Shown: positions 1 through 7,996, numbered from the stretch's first letter. The stretch is 64,000 bases of DNA from Neptunicella marina (GCF_014270035.1 NZ_JACNEP010000003.1:62001-126000); one strand, 5' to 3'. Numbers and translations: made by a program. Notes: generated from the sequence alone by a model not told the origin.

Positions 1-716
1 TTTTCGTGATGTGCGGTTACGGCAACCGGCTCCTGACCGCTGATATAGCGTGCGCCATTTAACGGATAAACGCCCATATCGTACATGGCGCCACCCCCCA
101 TGGCTTTTTGCATGCGCCAGTAATCAGCCGGCGCGCCATTGCCGGCATAACCTGCTTCGCTAATAAAACGCTGAATATCACCAAAAGGTTTGCTCTGATG
201 ATAGGCTCTTATCGCCTGAGTGACAGGTTCGTGTTGCATACGATAGCCAATGCATAGTTTTACTTTGTTTTTGTTGCAGGTTTCAATCATGCGCGCACAC
301 TGGCCAACATCCATTGCCATGGGTTTTTCACACCATACATGTTTACCTGCGTTGGCGGCAGCCAGGCTGTAACGCATATGTAAACCGGTGGGTACCACCA
401 CGTACACCACATCTATTTCGGGATTATTGGCAATTTGATGCAGGTTGTCGTAACTGTATATGTTGCTGTCTTTGATATCGTATTTTTGTTGCCACCTGGG
501 AATTTTATGCGGACTGCCAGTCACTATGCCCCTTAGCTCACAATATTTTGTATGCTGTAGTGCTGGCGCAAGCAGGTTTTCGCTGTAATTACCCAGCCCT
601 AATAAGGCGACGCCGACTTTTTTGTTGGGCTGCGCCAGTGAAAAGCGACTAAAAGCCGAACTTAAGGCAGTGCCAGCAGAAAGTTGAATGAATTGACGTC
701 GATTAAAACCAGCCAT
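1..716 (-). CDS. Gfo/Idh/MocA-family NAD(P)-dependent oxidoreductase, Tat-exported, 3' part cut by window edge
   Basis: Reading down from 716, the protein begins MAGFNRRQFIQLSAGTALSS, a twin-arginine (RRQF) signal peptide. A Rossmann stretch follows (VGVALLGLGNYSENLLAPAL), then the CEKPMA motif typical of this family, where the Lys-Pro helps bind the dinucleotide and the substrate. About 238 residues are visible and the C-terminal part lies outside the window. The start at 716 is chosen because GGAG lies 7 nt upstream; an in-frame ATG at 728 would overlap that site. The family oxidises or reduces sugars and polyols using tightly bound NADP. A Tat signal fits the periplasmic glucose-fructose-oxidoreductase-like branch. 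The substrate cannot be told from sequence. It is divergent from the export operon at 917. Confidence 0.85.
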   Translation of the reverse strand, partial: MAGFNRRQFIQLSAGTALSSAFSRFSLAQPNKKVGVALLGLGNYSENLLAPALQHTKYCELRGIVTGSPHKIPRWQQKYDIKDSNIYSYDNLHQIANNPEIDVVYVVVPTGLHMRYSLAAANAGKHVWCEKPMAMDVGQCARMIETCNKNKVKLCIGYRMQHEPVTQAIRAYHQSKPFGDIQRFISEAGYAGNGAPADYWRMQKAMGGGAMYDMGVYPLNGARYISGQEPVAVTAHHE

Positions 717-916
717 GTTTTGCTCCATGTCATTTATCTTTCACCTACTTTGGCTGGTTAAAAAATAAACTGCAAATTACTTGGCTGCAACTCATCGTAT
801 TTCAGCGACATTTGGTCATAAATCATCGCAATTTATTTACATATTGCTGACAGTTATCCTGCTGTTTTCATGGTTTAATTTAGTCAGTCTTAATTGATTC
901 ATTTTCTGACATTGAT

Positions 917-2389
917 ATGAAAAAAACACTGATTAAACCCTTGGTTGTTGCTGTGATCGTGATTGGTGCGATTTACTGGTGGATGCAGTCTTCAGGTACC
1001 ACTGAACAAGCCATTAAATATCACACTCAACCTGTGACCAGAGGCAATATCGAAAGTACCGTGAATACCGCCGGTACCATTTCACCCGTTGTAACGGTTG
1101 ATGTTGGCTCGGAATTATCCGGTCTTATTTCACAGCTAAATGTGGATTTTAACGATGAAGTCACCAGCGGGCAGGTGATCGCTCGTATTGATGACCGTAC
1201 CGTGCAGTCGCGTCTCAAACAAAGCGAAGCTGATTTAGCGTCGGCCAAAGCGTCACTAGCGCAATTACAGGCGGCATTAACCAAAGCTAAAACCGAAGAA
1301 GCATTGGCCGAACGTGAATTTAAACGTACCAAAGAATTACGCGATAAAAACCTGATCAGCGCCTCAGAGCTGGATATTAGTGAAACTCAGTATGAGCTGG
1401 CTAAAGTGAGTATCGATACCGCTAAAGCGGCGATTATTGCTGGCGAAGCAAGGGTGATGCAGTCACAAAGCTCGCTCGAGCAGGTTAAATTAGATTTAGA
1501 TCGTACCTTTATTCGCTCGCCGGTAAATGGCGTTATCATCGATCGCCAGGTGGATAAAGGGCAGGCGGTATCTGCCAGTTTATCTGCGCCTACCTTGTTT
1601 TCTATCGCGCAGGATCTGGTCAAGATGCAAATCGAAGCCGATGTGGATGAAGCTGATATCGGCCGCATTAAACAGGATCAGCCGGTGCGTTTTTCAGTGG
1701 ATGCCTTCCCCAATCGTAAATTTGATGGGGTGGTGTCGCAGGTGCGCAAAGCTGCCACCGTTACTAATAACGTGGTTACTTATAAAGTGATTATCAGTCT
1801 GGAAAACAAAGATTTGTCTTTGTTACCGGGTATGACGGCCAACGTGGATATTATTTTGGGTCAGCGTAATGACGTATTGCGAGTAGCCAATTCGGCATTG
1901 CGTTTTAGCCCGCCAGAGTCTGCAACTAATAACGATGCGCAACAGTCGATGGACGATCGTGCAGCCGAGATGGCCAGGCAATTGGGATTAAATAGCGACC
2001 AACAGAAAAAGCTCGAAGCCGTGATGCAAAAAATGCAGGCGCAAATGCGCGAAATGCGTGATAACCGCTCAAGTATGCCGGGCCCTCCGGGCAATATACG
2101 CGAACAAATGCAAAAATTACGCGCCCAAAATGAAGGGGAGTTACGTAGCTTCTTAACCCCGGAACAAATGGAAAAATATCAGGCGATGCAAAATCAGCGT
2201 CGTAGCAGTTTTGCCAAAACCCGTGGTCAGGGAATGCAGCGCGGCACGGTGTGGGTTTTACGTGATGGCGAACCGCATAAAGTGAATGTGCGGGTTGGTA
2301 TTTCGGATACTGAAAACAGCGAAATCGTCAGTGAACAATTGCAAGCGGGTGACAACGTGATTGTGCGCGCACAACGGATTAGCCAGTAA
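917..2389 (+). CDS. MacA/HlyD-type periplasmic adaptor subunit with an inserted LTxxQ (Spy/CpxP-like) segment
   Basis: 490 residues. An N-terminal membrane anchor (about 6-22) is followed by the barrel-sandwich (lipoyl) half, a long alpha-helical hairpin (about 95-190, rich in Ala, Glu and Lys), the second lipoyl half (FIRSPVNGVIIDRQVDKGQAV) and a beta-barrel domain (about 230-330). This is the usual order for adaptors bridging an inner-membrane pump and TolC. Residues about 335-435 are extra to a normal MacA: helical, Met/Gln/Arg-rich, with LNSDQ at 358-362 and LTPEQ at 413-417, the paired motif of Spy/CpxP-type periplasmic proteins. The membrane-proximal domain resumes at about 436. Its stop overlaps the next start (TAATG), so it is co-translated with the ATPase and permease. 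No clear Shine-Dalgarno was seen. The exported substrate is unknown. Confidence 0.9.
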   Translation: MKKTLIKPLVVAVIVIGAIYWWMQSSGTTEQAIKYHTQPVTRGNIESTVNTAGTISPVVTVDVGSELSGLISQLNVDFNDEVTSGQVIARIDDRTVQSRLKQSEADLASAKASLAQLQAALTKAKTEEALAEREFKRTKELRDKNLISASELDISETQYELAKVSIDTAKAAIIAGEARVMQSQSSLEQVKLDLDRTFIRSPVNGVIIDRQVDKGQAVSASLSAPTLFSIAQDLVKMQIEADVDEADIGRIKQDQPVRFSVDAFPNRKFDGVVSQVRKAATVTNNVVTYKVIISLENKDLSLLPGMTANVDIILGQRNDVLRVANSALRFSPPESATNNDAQQSMDDRAAEMARQLGLNSDQQKKLEAVMQKMQAQMREMRDNRSSMPGPPGNIREQMQKLRAQNEGELRSFLTPEQMEKYQAMQNQRRSSFAKTRGQGMQRGTVWVLRDGEPHKVNVRVGISDTENSEIVSEQLQAGDNVIVRAQRISQ

Positions 2390-3108
2390 TGCCAAAGCCA
2401 TTAATCGAAGTACGCGATGCCAAAAAAGTGTACCAGATGGGTGAGGAAAAAGTCTGGGCATTAAAAGGCGTGAGCTTAAGCATAGAGCAGGGCGAATTTG
2501 TGGCGATTATGGGCTCATCCGGCTCGGGTAAATCGACCATGATGAACCTGTTAGGCTGTCTGGATGTGGCCAGCGAAGGCAATATTTCACTGGATGGCGT
2601 GGATGTATCGCAGCTAAACAAAAGTGAACTGGCAGCCATTCGTAACCGCCGCATTGGTTTTGTGTTTCAGCAATTTAACTTGCTGCCGCGCACCAGTGCG
2701 CTGGATAACGTGTGTTTACCGCTCTTATATAGCGATGTGCCGGAAAATGAGTGGCCGCAGCGCGCAGAAAAATGTTTGCAACAGGTAGGCTTAGGTACAC
2801 GCATGGATCACCATCCTTCGCAATTATCTGGTGGTCAGCAGCAACGTGTGGCGATTGCCCGCGCGCTGGTGAATCAGCCTTTAATGATTCTGGCCGACGA
2901 ACCAACCGGTGCGCTCGATACCCAGACCGGTATGGATGTGATGGCGCTGTTTGGTGAATTACATGCCGAAGGTAAAACCATTATTTTGGTTACGCACGAG
3001 CCGGAAATTGCTGAATTTGCTCATCGTACTCTCACCTTCCGTGACGGCGAGTTAGTGGCCGATGAACGCAATGCCTCTCCGCGTATTGCCCAAAGGAGCA
3101 GTGTATGA
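2389..3108 (+). CDS. MacB/LolD-type ABC transporter ATP-binding protein
   Basis: 239 residues forming one nucleotide-binding domain. Walker A is GSSGSGKST, the signature is LSGGQQQRVAIARAL, and Walker B with its catalytic Glu is LMILADEPTGALD, followed by the H-loop VTHEPE. This matches the MacB/LolD/FtsE class of mechanotransmission ABC ATPases. In E. coli MacB the ATPase is fused to the permease; here it is separate. It overlaps its upstream neighbour by 1 nt and the permease by 4 nt (ATGA), so the three form an operon encoding one tripartite exporter. Confidence 0.95.
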   Translation: MPKPLIEVRDAKKVYQMGEEKVWALKGVSLSIEQGEFVAIMGSSGSGKSTMMNLLGCLDVASEGNISLDGVDVSQLNKSELAAIRNRRIGFVFQQFNLLPRTSALDNVCLPLLYSDVPENEWPQRAEKCLQQVGLGTRMDHHPSQLSGGQQQRVAIARALVNQPLMILADEPTGALDTQTGMDVMALFGELHAEGKTIILVTHEPEIAEFAHRTLTFRDGELVADERNASPRIAQRSSV

Positions 3109-4334
3109 AGTTACTGATTTTATTCCGCACTGCCATTACCGCGCTTAGGGTAAACATACTGCGCAGCTTTTTAACCATGCTCGGTATTATTATTGGCGTA
3201 TCGGCGGTCATTATTATGGTGGCAATGGGCGCCGGTGCGCAGCAGCAAGTGGATAATCAAATTAAATCCCTTGGTGGCAACGTGTTTTTTGTAATGGGTT
3301 CATTCCGCAGCAGCGGTGGTGCCCGTACCGCACAAGTGGTGCGCATTAATGAAGACGATGCCGGACTGATTGAACGTCAGGTACCGGGTGTGGAAGCGGC
3401 GGCACCTTATCTCTCATCAAACGGCCAGGTTATATACGGTAACCTGAACTGGTCTACCGGCATTAATGGTATTGATAACCGCTCTTTTCAGGTGCGTGAC
3501 TGGGAGATTGCCGATGGACGCGAATTCACTCAGCAGGAAATCCAAAGCGGTGCCAAAGTGGCGATTATTGGCGAGCGTGTTCATAAAGAACTGTTTGGTA
3601 TTAGCAACCCAATTGGCCAGACCATGCGGGTTAAAAACTTTAATGTGACGGTTGTTGGTGTGCTGGCGGAAAAAGGTCAGGATGCCCGTGGTGAAGATCA
3701 GGACGATGTGATCTTTTTACCGATCAAAACCGTGCGCAATAAAATTACCGGTGTCGATTCCACCAACCCTAAATCGGTGCGATTTATTCAGGTTAGCGCC
3801 TACGATGGCGAAGACATGGATTATATTGAAGAGCAAATGCGCGAACTACTGCGCCAACGTATGCGAGTACCCGCTAACGCTGACGATCCTTTCCGTATTC
3901 GTAATGTTTCTGAGATGATCGCCACCCGCGCCGAAACCATGCAGGTATTTAATACCCTGCTGGCCTGGGTTGCGTCGGTGAGCTTAGTGGTAGGCGGCAT
4001 AGGTATTATGAATATTATGCTGGTATCGGTCACCGAGCGTACCCGCGAAATTGGTTTACGCATGGCGGTAGGCGCAACACCGATTGATATTCTGCGCCAG
4101 TTCCTGATTGAATCGATTGTGCTGTGTGGTGCTGGTGGTGGCATCGGGGTATTAATCGCTTATCTGTTTGTGTTTTTAGGAAACAACTACGGCATTGGTG
4201 CCGGTGGTGTTATTGATACACAAGTAGTGTTTTTAAGCCTCGGCTTCTCGGCATTGATTGGGGTGTTTTTTGGCTATTATCCCGCGTTGAAGGCATCGCA
4301 GCTGGAACCGATTGATGCATTGAGATATGAATAA
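3105..4334 (+). CDS. MacB-type ABC transporter permease
   Basis: 409 residues with FtsX/MacB topology. One N-terminal membrane helix (about 20-45, FLTMLGIIIGVSAVIIMVAMG) is followed by a large periplasmic MacB_PCD domain (about 50-280) and three C-terminal helices from about 285 (SVSLVVGGIGIMNIMLVSV, then two more). It contains the conserved TERTREIGLRMAVGA coupling segment that contacts the ATPase. It ends with the canonical PALKASQLEPIDALRYE tail. It would pair with the ATPase at 2389 and the adaptor at 917 to move a periplasmic substrate out through a TolC-like channel. Such systems export macrolides, peptides, siderophores or toxins, and nothing here narrows that down. Confidence 0.95.
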   Translation: MKLLILFRTAITALRVNILRSFLTMLGIIIGVSAVIIMVAMGAGAQQQVDNQIKSLGGNVFFVMGSFRSSGGARTAQVVRINEDDAGLIERQVPGVEAAAPYLSSNGQVIYGNLNWSTGINGIDNRSFQVRDWEIADGREFTQQEIQSGAKVAIIGERVHKELFGISNPIGQTMRVKNFNVTVVGVLAEKGQDARGEDQDDVIFLPIKTVRNKITGVDSTNPKSVRFIQVSAYDGEDMDYIEEQMRELLRQRMRVPANADDPFRIRNVSEMIATRAETMQVFNTLLAWVASVSLVVGGIGIMNIMLVSVTERTREIGLRMAVGATPIDILRQFLIESIVLCGAGGGIGVLIAYLFVFLGNNYGIGAGGVIDTQVVFLSLGFSALIGVFFGYYPALKASQLEPIDALRYE

Positions 4335-4444
4335 TTTAATTCAGAATTTTACTCGCTATAGAGGCAGGCAACCTGTCTTATTGTTTGTTAAATTTAATTA
4401 TTTATAATCAGATATAAACAGGGTTGGTATTTGGATCAAGGGAA

Positions 4445-5431
4445 ATGAGTTCTGTAAGAAAATTTAGCTGGAAAATTAACGGGGTAGGAAGAAGTTTCAT
4501 AAAGCGCCATCGCTTCTTGGTGTTTTGTGGGGTTTTTGTTTACGGTATATGGGTTCTTCTGACGTTAATTTATGCAAACATTATTTTCACAGATGTTAAT
4601 TGGCTGGATAGCCTATTTGGTAGAGTGAATAATAGTTCTAGTGATTTTGTCGTTTCTTATGCAGCGTCTGCCCTTGATAGTTTAATTTTCTTTATTACGG
4701 TTGGTTTTATCCTTGCGGTGATCTCTTTTAAACGCCCTGAAGAAGAAAATTTATCAACAAAAATTGAATATATTTTTTCAGGTGTAAGCTCTGATACCAA
4801 GCTTGGGAAGTACCTTGCTAAGAATATATCGTCTCTCGCATGTGTTAGTTCGGAAACAACTCGTCTTATTGCAATTAGGGAGTACAACGATAAACATAAG
4901 ACGGTCAAAGTACTATCTAAGGTCCACTGTATAGTAAAAAATATCTACCACAATCACGATTTTGTATCTGAGAGTATGAAGTTTAGTTATAAGATTGATG
5001 ATGAAGTGACGTGTGATGATGATGTTTTGGGGGAAATTATCGATGTAGTTGTCATTAAAGATCTTAATAACTCGAAAGAAAGCCAACAAATTTTAAAAAC
5101 TGCCCATGAATTAACCGCAGATAAAAGAGTTTATGAAAATTCATTTGAATTAAAGTTAAAAGAGCAAGAAGAGGCTGTTTATAAAACTTGTAATTGGGCT
5201 TGGCAAAGAGTTGATAAAGCGTTGAGTTTTTCCCCGGGGCGATTTACTGAAAAGCAAGTGTTTAACATAGTTAATGAAACCAATGTTCAACTCGAAGTAT
5301 CGATTGTTGCTCCAGACAGCCCTAAGAAAAAAGTTGTATTGGGAGCCGATGGAGGTGAAGAATCATTTGAAGTAGGGCCAACTCAGCCAGGAGAAAAAGT
5401 TTCTATAAGTGATATGACTATTAGTCCTTAG
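4445..5431 (+). CDS. Unrecognised inner-membrane protein with two N-terminal helices
   Basis: 328 residues from the ATG at 4445, which has AAGGG 4 nt upstream; a TTG start 21 nt earlier is open but less likely. Two hydrophobic helices are visible (about 25-48, FLVFCGVFVYGIWVLLTLIY, and about 75-95, SLIFFITVGFILAVISF). A soluble, charged domain with a helical middle follows, then a C-terminal segment that looks beta-rich (VQLEVSIVAPDSPKKKVVLG). No family is recognised and no catalytic motif stands out. The gene is visibly AT-richer than the flanking operon and sits alone between the export operon and a structured intergenic region. This suggests an accessory gene, possibly acquired. Confidence 0.75.
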   Translation: MSSVRKFSWKINGVGRSFIKRHRFLVFCGVFVYGIWVLLTLIYANIIFTDVNWLDSLFGRVNNSSSDFVVSYAASALDSLIFFITVGFILAVISFKRPEEENLSTKIEYIFSGVSSDTKLGKYLAKNISSLACVSSETTRLIAIREYNDKHKTVKVLSKVHCIVKNIYHNHDFVSESMKFSYKIDDEVTCDDDVLGEIIDVVVIKDLNNSKESQQILKTAHELTADKRVYENSFELKLKEQEEAVYKTCNWAWQRVDKALSFSPGRFTEKQVFNIVNETNVQLEVSIVAPDSPKKKVVLGADGGEESFEVGPTQPGEKVSISDMTISP

Positions 5432-5573
5432 TCAAATACTTGAGAAATTTTGAATTTTGGCGATAAATAATTGTCATAACAACAGGTGGCTATTATTTTA
5501 TTTGTTAACAATAGTTGATAACTTCGGCCCACATACCTAAAATGTGGTTAAGCTTATGGAGTTGTACATTTTT

Positions 5574-5618
5574 AGGAAGGAGAAATGAACAATGAGAAAT
5601 GAACAAACTGGTCCTTAA
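5574..5618 (+). other. Possible tiny ORF with a very strong Shine-Dalgarno
   Basis: AGGAAGGAG (5574-5582) is followed by overlapping tiny reading frames: ATG 5585 (5 codons) and ATG 5592 (8 codons, MRNEQTGP, stop at 5618). A 13-nt unit, GAGAAATGAACAA, is directly repeated at 5580-5592 and 5594-5606. A terminator follows directly. It could be a leader peptide, a small protein, or chance within a small RNA. Confidence 0.25.
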
Positions 5619-5625
5619 TTATTTG

Positions 5626-5653
5626 AAAAAGCCCCTGTACAGGGGCTTTTTTG
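5626..5653 (+). terminator. Strong rho-independent terminator
   Basis: A perfect 11-bp stem (aaaaagcccct / aggggcttttt) closes on a gtac loop and runs into T residues. It could work in both directions. It lies 195 nt after the hypothetical gene and directly after the tiny ORF, so it ends either that transcript or a separate small RNA. Confidence 0.85.
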
Positions 5654-5729
5654 TATTTGTAGAGTTATAAATTGTTAAAATTGCCTGAATTTAAAATTGA
5701 ACAGACACAGTGCGGGGTGCCGGGTGAGT

Positions 5730-6143
5730 CCAGAGAGGTTGCGGCAGCACAACCTCTCTGGTTGCTGTCGCCAACGCGACGCCCAGAGTTAACTTTTATG
5801 GCAAGTGGTTAGTGCGAAGCACTACTCGGCATCTTCAGCAAACTGCCTCGATCGTCCCTGATTTTTTTCACGCCCAGTCCCGTGGGCGCGAGCCTATTTG
5901 GACAGACCCAAATAGGCGAAAGGTCTTTCACTCCGCCAATTTGCTAATATTGTTCCGGCATAACTTGTTTTATCGAACCGGCGCGAGGCAGCAATCCTTG
6001 CAAGGCACGCGCCTCGGGAAAACGTCCTGTTTTCCCGTTCGAACAAGTTTCACCTTCACAAGGCAAGTCGGAGTCGCAGGCTAGCCAAGCTTCGCTTGCC
6101 ACTAACACGACGCCCAGGGTTAACGTTTATGACAAGCGGTTGG
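5730..6143. repeat. Structured intergenic element bounded by 37-bp direct repeats
   Basis: There is no credible gene in 5654-6286. The stretch opens with a perfect 12-bp stem-loop (5730-5741 with 5750-5761). Two 37-nt direct repeats with 31 of 37 matches lie at 5776-5812 and 6107-6143 (core GACGCCCAG-GTTAAC-TTTATG-CAAG-GGTT). Between them the DNA folds as nested inverted repeats: TTAGTG-CGAAGC (5809-5820) with GCTTCG...CACTAA (6089-6105), ACTCCG with CGGAGT, AACTTGTT...CGAAC with GTTCG-AACAAGTT, and CGAGGC with GCCTCG. It also holds local hairpins cctatttgg/ccaaatagg and gggaaaac/gttttccc. This may be a miniature mobile element, an integron-like recombination site relic or a structured RNA. 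It matches no family that I can name. Confidence 0.6.
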
Positions 6144-6246
6144 TTGTGTAGCAATAATACAAAAACTCCAATAACCCTTGGCAAGTCAGATTCGCAGAAT
6201 CAACAAACTCAGCTTGGTAATTCTTTAATTGACTTACATCCATTGG

Positions 6247-6273
6247 GTACCATAATTAGGTATATATTGGTAC
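6247..6273. promoter_or_regulatory. Inverted repeat, likely ParD/ParDE operator
   Basis: GTACCA (6247-6252) and TGGTAC (6268-6273) form an inverted repeat around an AT-rich core, ending 13 nt before the parD start. ParD-type antitoxins usually repress their own promoter through such sites. The assignment is by position only. Confidence 0.5.
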
Positions 6274-6286
6274 TAAGGGGTAGGTT

Positions 6287-6529
6287 GTGGCAAAAAATAC
6301 CAGCATCACACTTGGTGATCACTTTGATAGTTTTATTACCAGTCAAATACAAAGCGGTCGTTATGGTTCAGCCAGTGAGGTGATCCGTTCGGCGTTGCGT
6401 TTACTGGAAAATCAGGAAACGAAGTTAAATCAATTACGTCAGTCGTTGATTGCCGGTGAACAAAGCGGAGTGGCTGATTATAACTTCAATCAGTTAATGA
6501 ACGAGTTGGATACCGAGCTTTCCGAGTGA
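6287..6529 (+). CDS. parD: ParD-family antitoxin
   Basis: 80 residues starting at GTG 6287 behind AGGGGTAGG. The N-terminal ribbon-helix-helix is plain: SITLGDHFDSFITSQIQSGRYGSASEVIRSALRLLE, the hallmark sequence of type II ParD/CC2985 antitoxins. The acidic C-terminal tail would wrap the ParE toxin. It neutralises the toxin encoded next and, with it, represses the operon. The 4-nt overlap (GTGA) with parE makes translation coupled. The pair lies in an AT-rich accessory pocket. Confidence 0.93.
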   Translation: MAKNTSITLGDHFDSFITSQIQSGRYGSASEVIRSALRLLENQETKLNQLRQSLIAGEQSGVADYNFNQLMNELDTELSE

Positions 6530-6828
6530 GCTTATTTAGTTTAACTCAGCTGGCATTGCATGATTTAAAAGAGATAGCGCGCTTTACCCAGCATGAGTGG
6601 GGGCGGGAACAGCGTAATAACTATCTAAAACAGTTTGATACATCATTTAATTTGCTCGCGCAAAACCCTGAACTCGGTAAAGTCTGTGACGACATCAGAC
6701 AAAATTATCGAAAATTTCCGCAAGGCAGCCATGTGATTTTTTATAAAGTTACCAGTGAGCAGCACATTCTTATCGTCAGAATTTTGCATAAAAGCATGGA
6801 TGTGAATCCTGGTCGTTTGATCATCTGA
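6526..6828 (+). CDS. parE: ParE-family toxin (RelE/ParE superfamily)
   Basis: 100 residues, GTG start overlapping the parD stop. It shows the family pattern: LTQLALHDLKEIARFTQHEWG at the N-terminus, the middle NPELGKVCDDIRQNYRKFPQGSHVIFYKV and the C-terminal ILIVRILHKSMD. ParE toxins inhibit DNA gyrase and stall replication. The length and the RxFPxGSHxIFY element match typical functional ParE, so the gene looks intact. No other gene is in the operon. Confidence 0.93.
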   Translation: MSLFSLTQLALHDLKEIARFTQHEWGREQRNNYLKQFDTSFNLLAQNPELGKVCDDIRQNYRKFPQGSHVIFYKVTSEQHILIVRILHKSMDVNPGRLII

Positions 6829-6875
6829 CGTTAATTCCCGCATTGCATAATTCACATTAACAGCGTTGGCAAAAT

Positions 6876-6909
6876 CGCAATTGCGTTTTACCATAATGTA
6901 AGCGCTTAC
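6876..6909. promoter_or_regulatory. Two perfect palindromes upstream of the aldo/keto reductase
   Basis: CGCAATTGCG at 6876-6885 and GTAAGCGCTTAC at 6898-6909 are perfect palindromes 41-74 nt before the reductase start. The second has the central CG and flanking A/T layout of LacI-family operators. No LacI gene is adjacent, so the regulator would act in trans. Confidence 0.5.
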
Positions 6910-6949
6910 TTTATGCGAAATATATCAAGATCATGCAAGGAACAAGATT

Positions 6950-7855
6950 ATGAACCGTAGAAAATTTCTTAAAGTCAGCTCGGCGATTGCTGCAGGTGTT
7001 GCACTGCCAATGTCAGTGACACGTGCTTTTGCCGGTGCTTCACCCGTTGCCATCCCTGACGTAACCTTAAACAACGGCGTGAAAATGCCGCGTTTGGGCT
7101 TTGGTACCCTGTATTTAAAAGATGATGCCGGGGTAGATAGCATCGCTGACGCGATCAATTTGGGTTATCGCTTATTAGATACCGCCACCATTTATGGGAA
7201 TGAAGAGTTTGTTGGTCGCGGGATTAAAAAAAGCGGGATCGATCGTAAAAAGCTGTTTGTTACCTCAAAGTTGTGGGTGGATGACTCGGGTTACGAATCC
7301 ACTAAACAAGCCTTTAATATCTCGCTGAAAAAGTTACAGACGGATTACCTCGATTTGTATTTGATCCATCGCCCACGCGGTAAGGTAAAAGAGTCATGGC
7401 AGGCGATGGAAGAGTTACATCAGCAAGGTAAAATTCGTGCAATTGGCGTCAGTAATTTCTCGCCGGCACAGCTGGAAGAGCTGATGAGTTACGCCAGGGT
7501 AAAACCGGTGATTAACCAGGTTGAAACCCATGCTTATTTCCAGGAAATGGAGTCGTATCAATCGTTGCAAAAACAAGGCATTCAGATGGAAGCCTGGTCG
7601 CCGTTTGCCCAAGGGCGCAATAATATGTTTAGCGATGAAGCATTGGCCGCGATTGGTAAAAAGTATAATAAAACCAATGCGCAGGTGTGTTTACGCTGGC
7701 ACTTCCAGCGCGGTGTAGTGGCTATTCCACGTAGCTCACAACATGCACACCGCGCGGAAAACCTGGATATTTTTGACTTTGAATTATCTGATTCAGATAT
7801 GCAGGCAATCACCAAACTGGATTTAAATACTACTCAGTTTCCTGAGTGGTCTTAG
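6950..7855 (+). CDS. Tat-exported aldo/keto reductase (DkgA-like)
   Basis: 301 residues. It opens with a twin-arginine signal peptide (MNRRKFLKVSSAIAAGVALP) followed by the AKR barrel: LGFGTLYLKDD, LDTATIYGNE, TSKLWVDDS, YLIHRP and IGVSNFSPAQLEEL. The catalytic tetrad reads as Asp77, Tyr82, Lys107 and His140 in preprotein numbering. The family reduces carbonyls with NADPH, for example 2,5-diketo-gluconate. A Tat signal on an NADPH enzyme is unusual because free NADPH is scarce in the periplasm; it may carry cofactor already bound, or the leader may not be cleaved. It is a single gene behind LacI-like palindromes. Confidence 0.88.
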   Translation: MNRRKFLKVSSAIAAGVALPMSVTRAFAGASPVAIPDVTLNNGVKMPRLGFGTLYLKDDAGVDSIADAINLGYRLLDTATIYGNEEFVGRGIKKSGIDRKKLFVTSKLWVDDSGYESTKQAFNISLKKLQTDYLDLYLIHRPRGKVKESWQAMEELHQQGKIRAIGVSNFSPAQLEELMSYARVKPVINQVETHAYFQEMESYQSLQKQGIQMEAWSPFAQGRNNMFSDEALAAIGKKYNKTNAQVCLRWHFQRGVVAIPRSSQHAHRAENLDIFDFELSDSDMQAITKLDLNTTQFPEWS

Positions 7856-7920
7856 TTTTAGTTAATGTAAATAAATTTGACTTTTATTTAACAAAATCAA
7901 TTGGTTAATAATCATTAGGG

Positions 7921-7938
7921 TGTCAGTTTTTTTTACAT
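7921..7938 (+). promoter_or_regulatory. Conserved upstream motif of PEP-CTERM genes (candidate activator site), copy 1
   Basis: The sequence TGTCAGTTTTTTTTACAT recurs upstream of the other PEP-CTERM gene at 16895-16912 with one difference in 18. It lies 60 nt before the -24 element. TGT...ACA ends give it weak dyad symmetry. The position fits an enhancer for a sigma-54 activator such as PrsR. Confidence 0.6.
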
Positions 7939-7996
7939 GGAATATAAAATAATAAAACAGGTCATAGTAAGTCTTTGATAATAAACGATAAATTTT

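Noticed and set aside
5812-6084. A 90-codon open frame inside the repeat element
   Set aside because: No ribosome site, composition follows the hairpins, and the peptide has no recognisable features.
5776-6143. The two 37-bp repeats as integron attC sites, with parDE as a cassette
   Set aside because: The core boxes do not fit GTTRRRY/RYYYAAC (GTTAAC is followed by T or G, and position 6 is C), there is no third copy after parE, and no integrase is visible. The idea remains open only as a degenerate relic.
6096-6383. A 95-codon frame overlapping the parD start
   Set aside because: It runs through the repeat and operator region, has no family features and conflicts with the well-supported parD frame.
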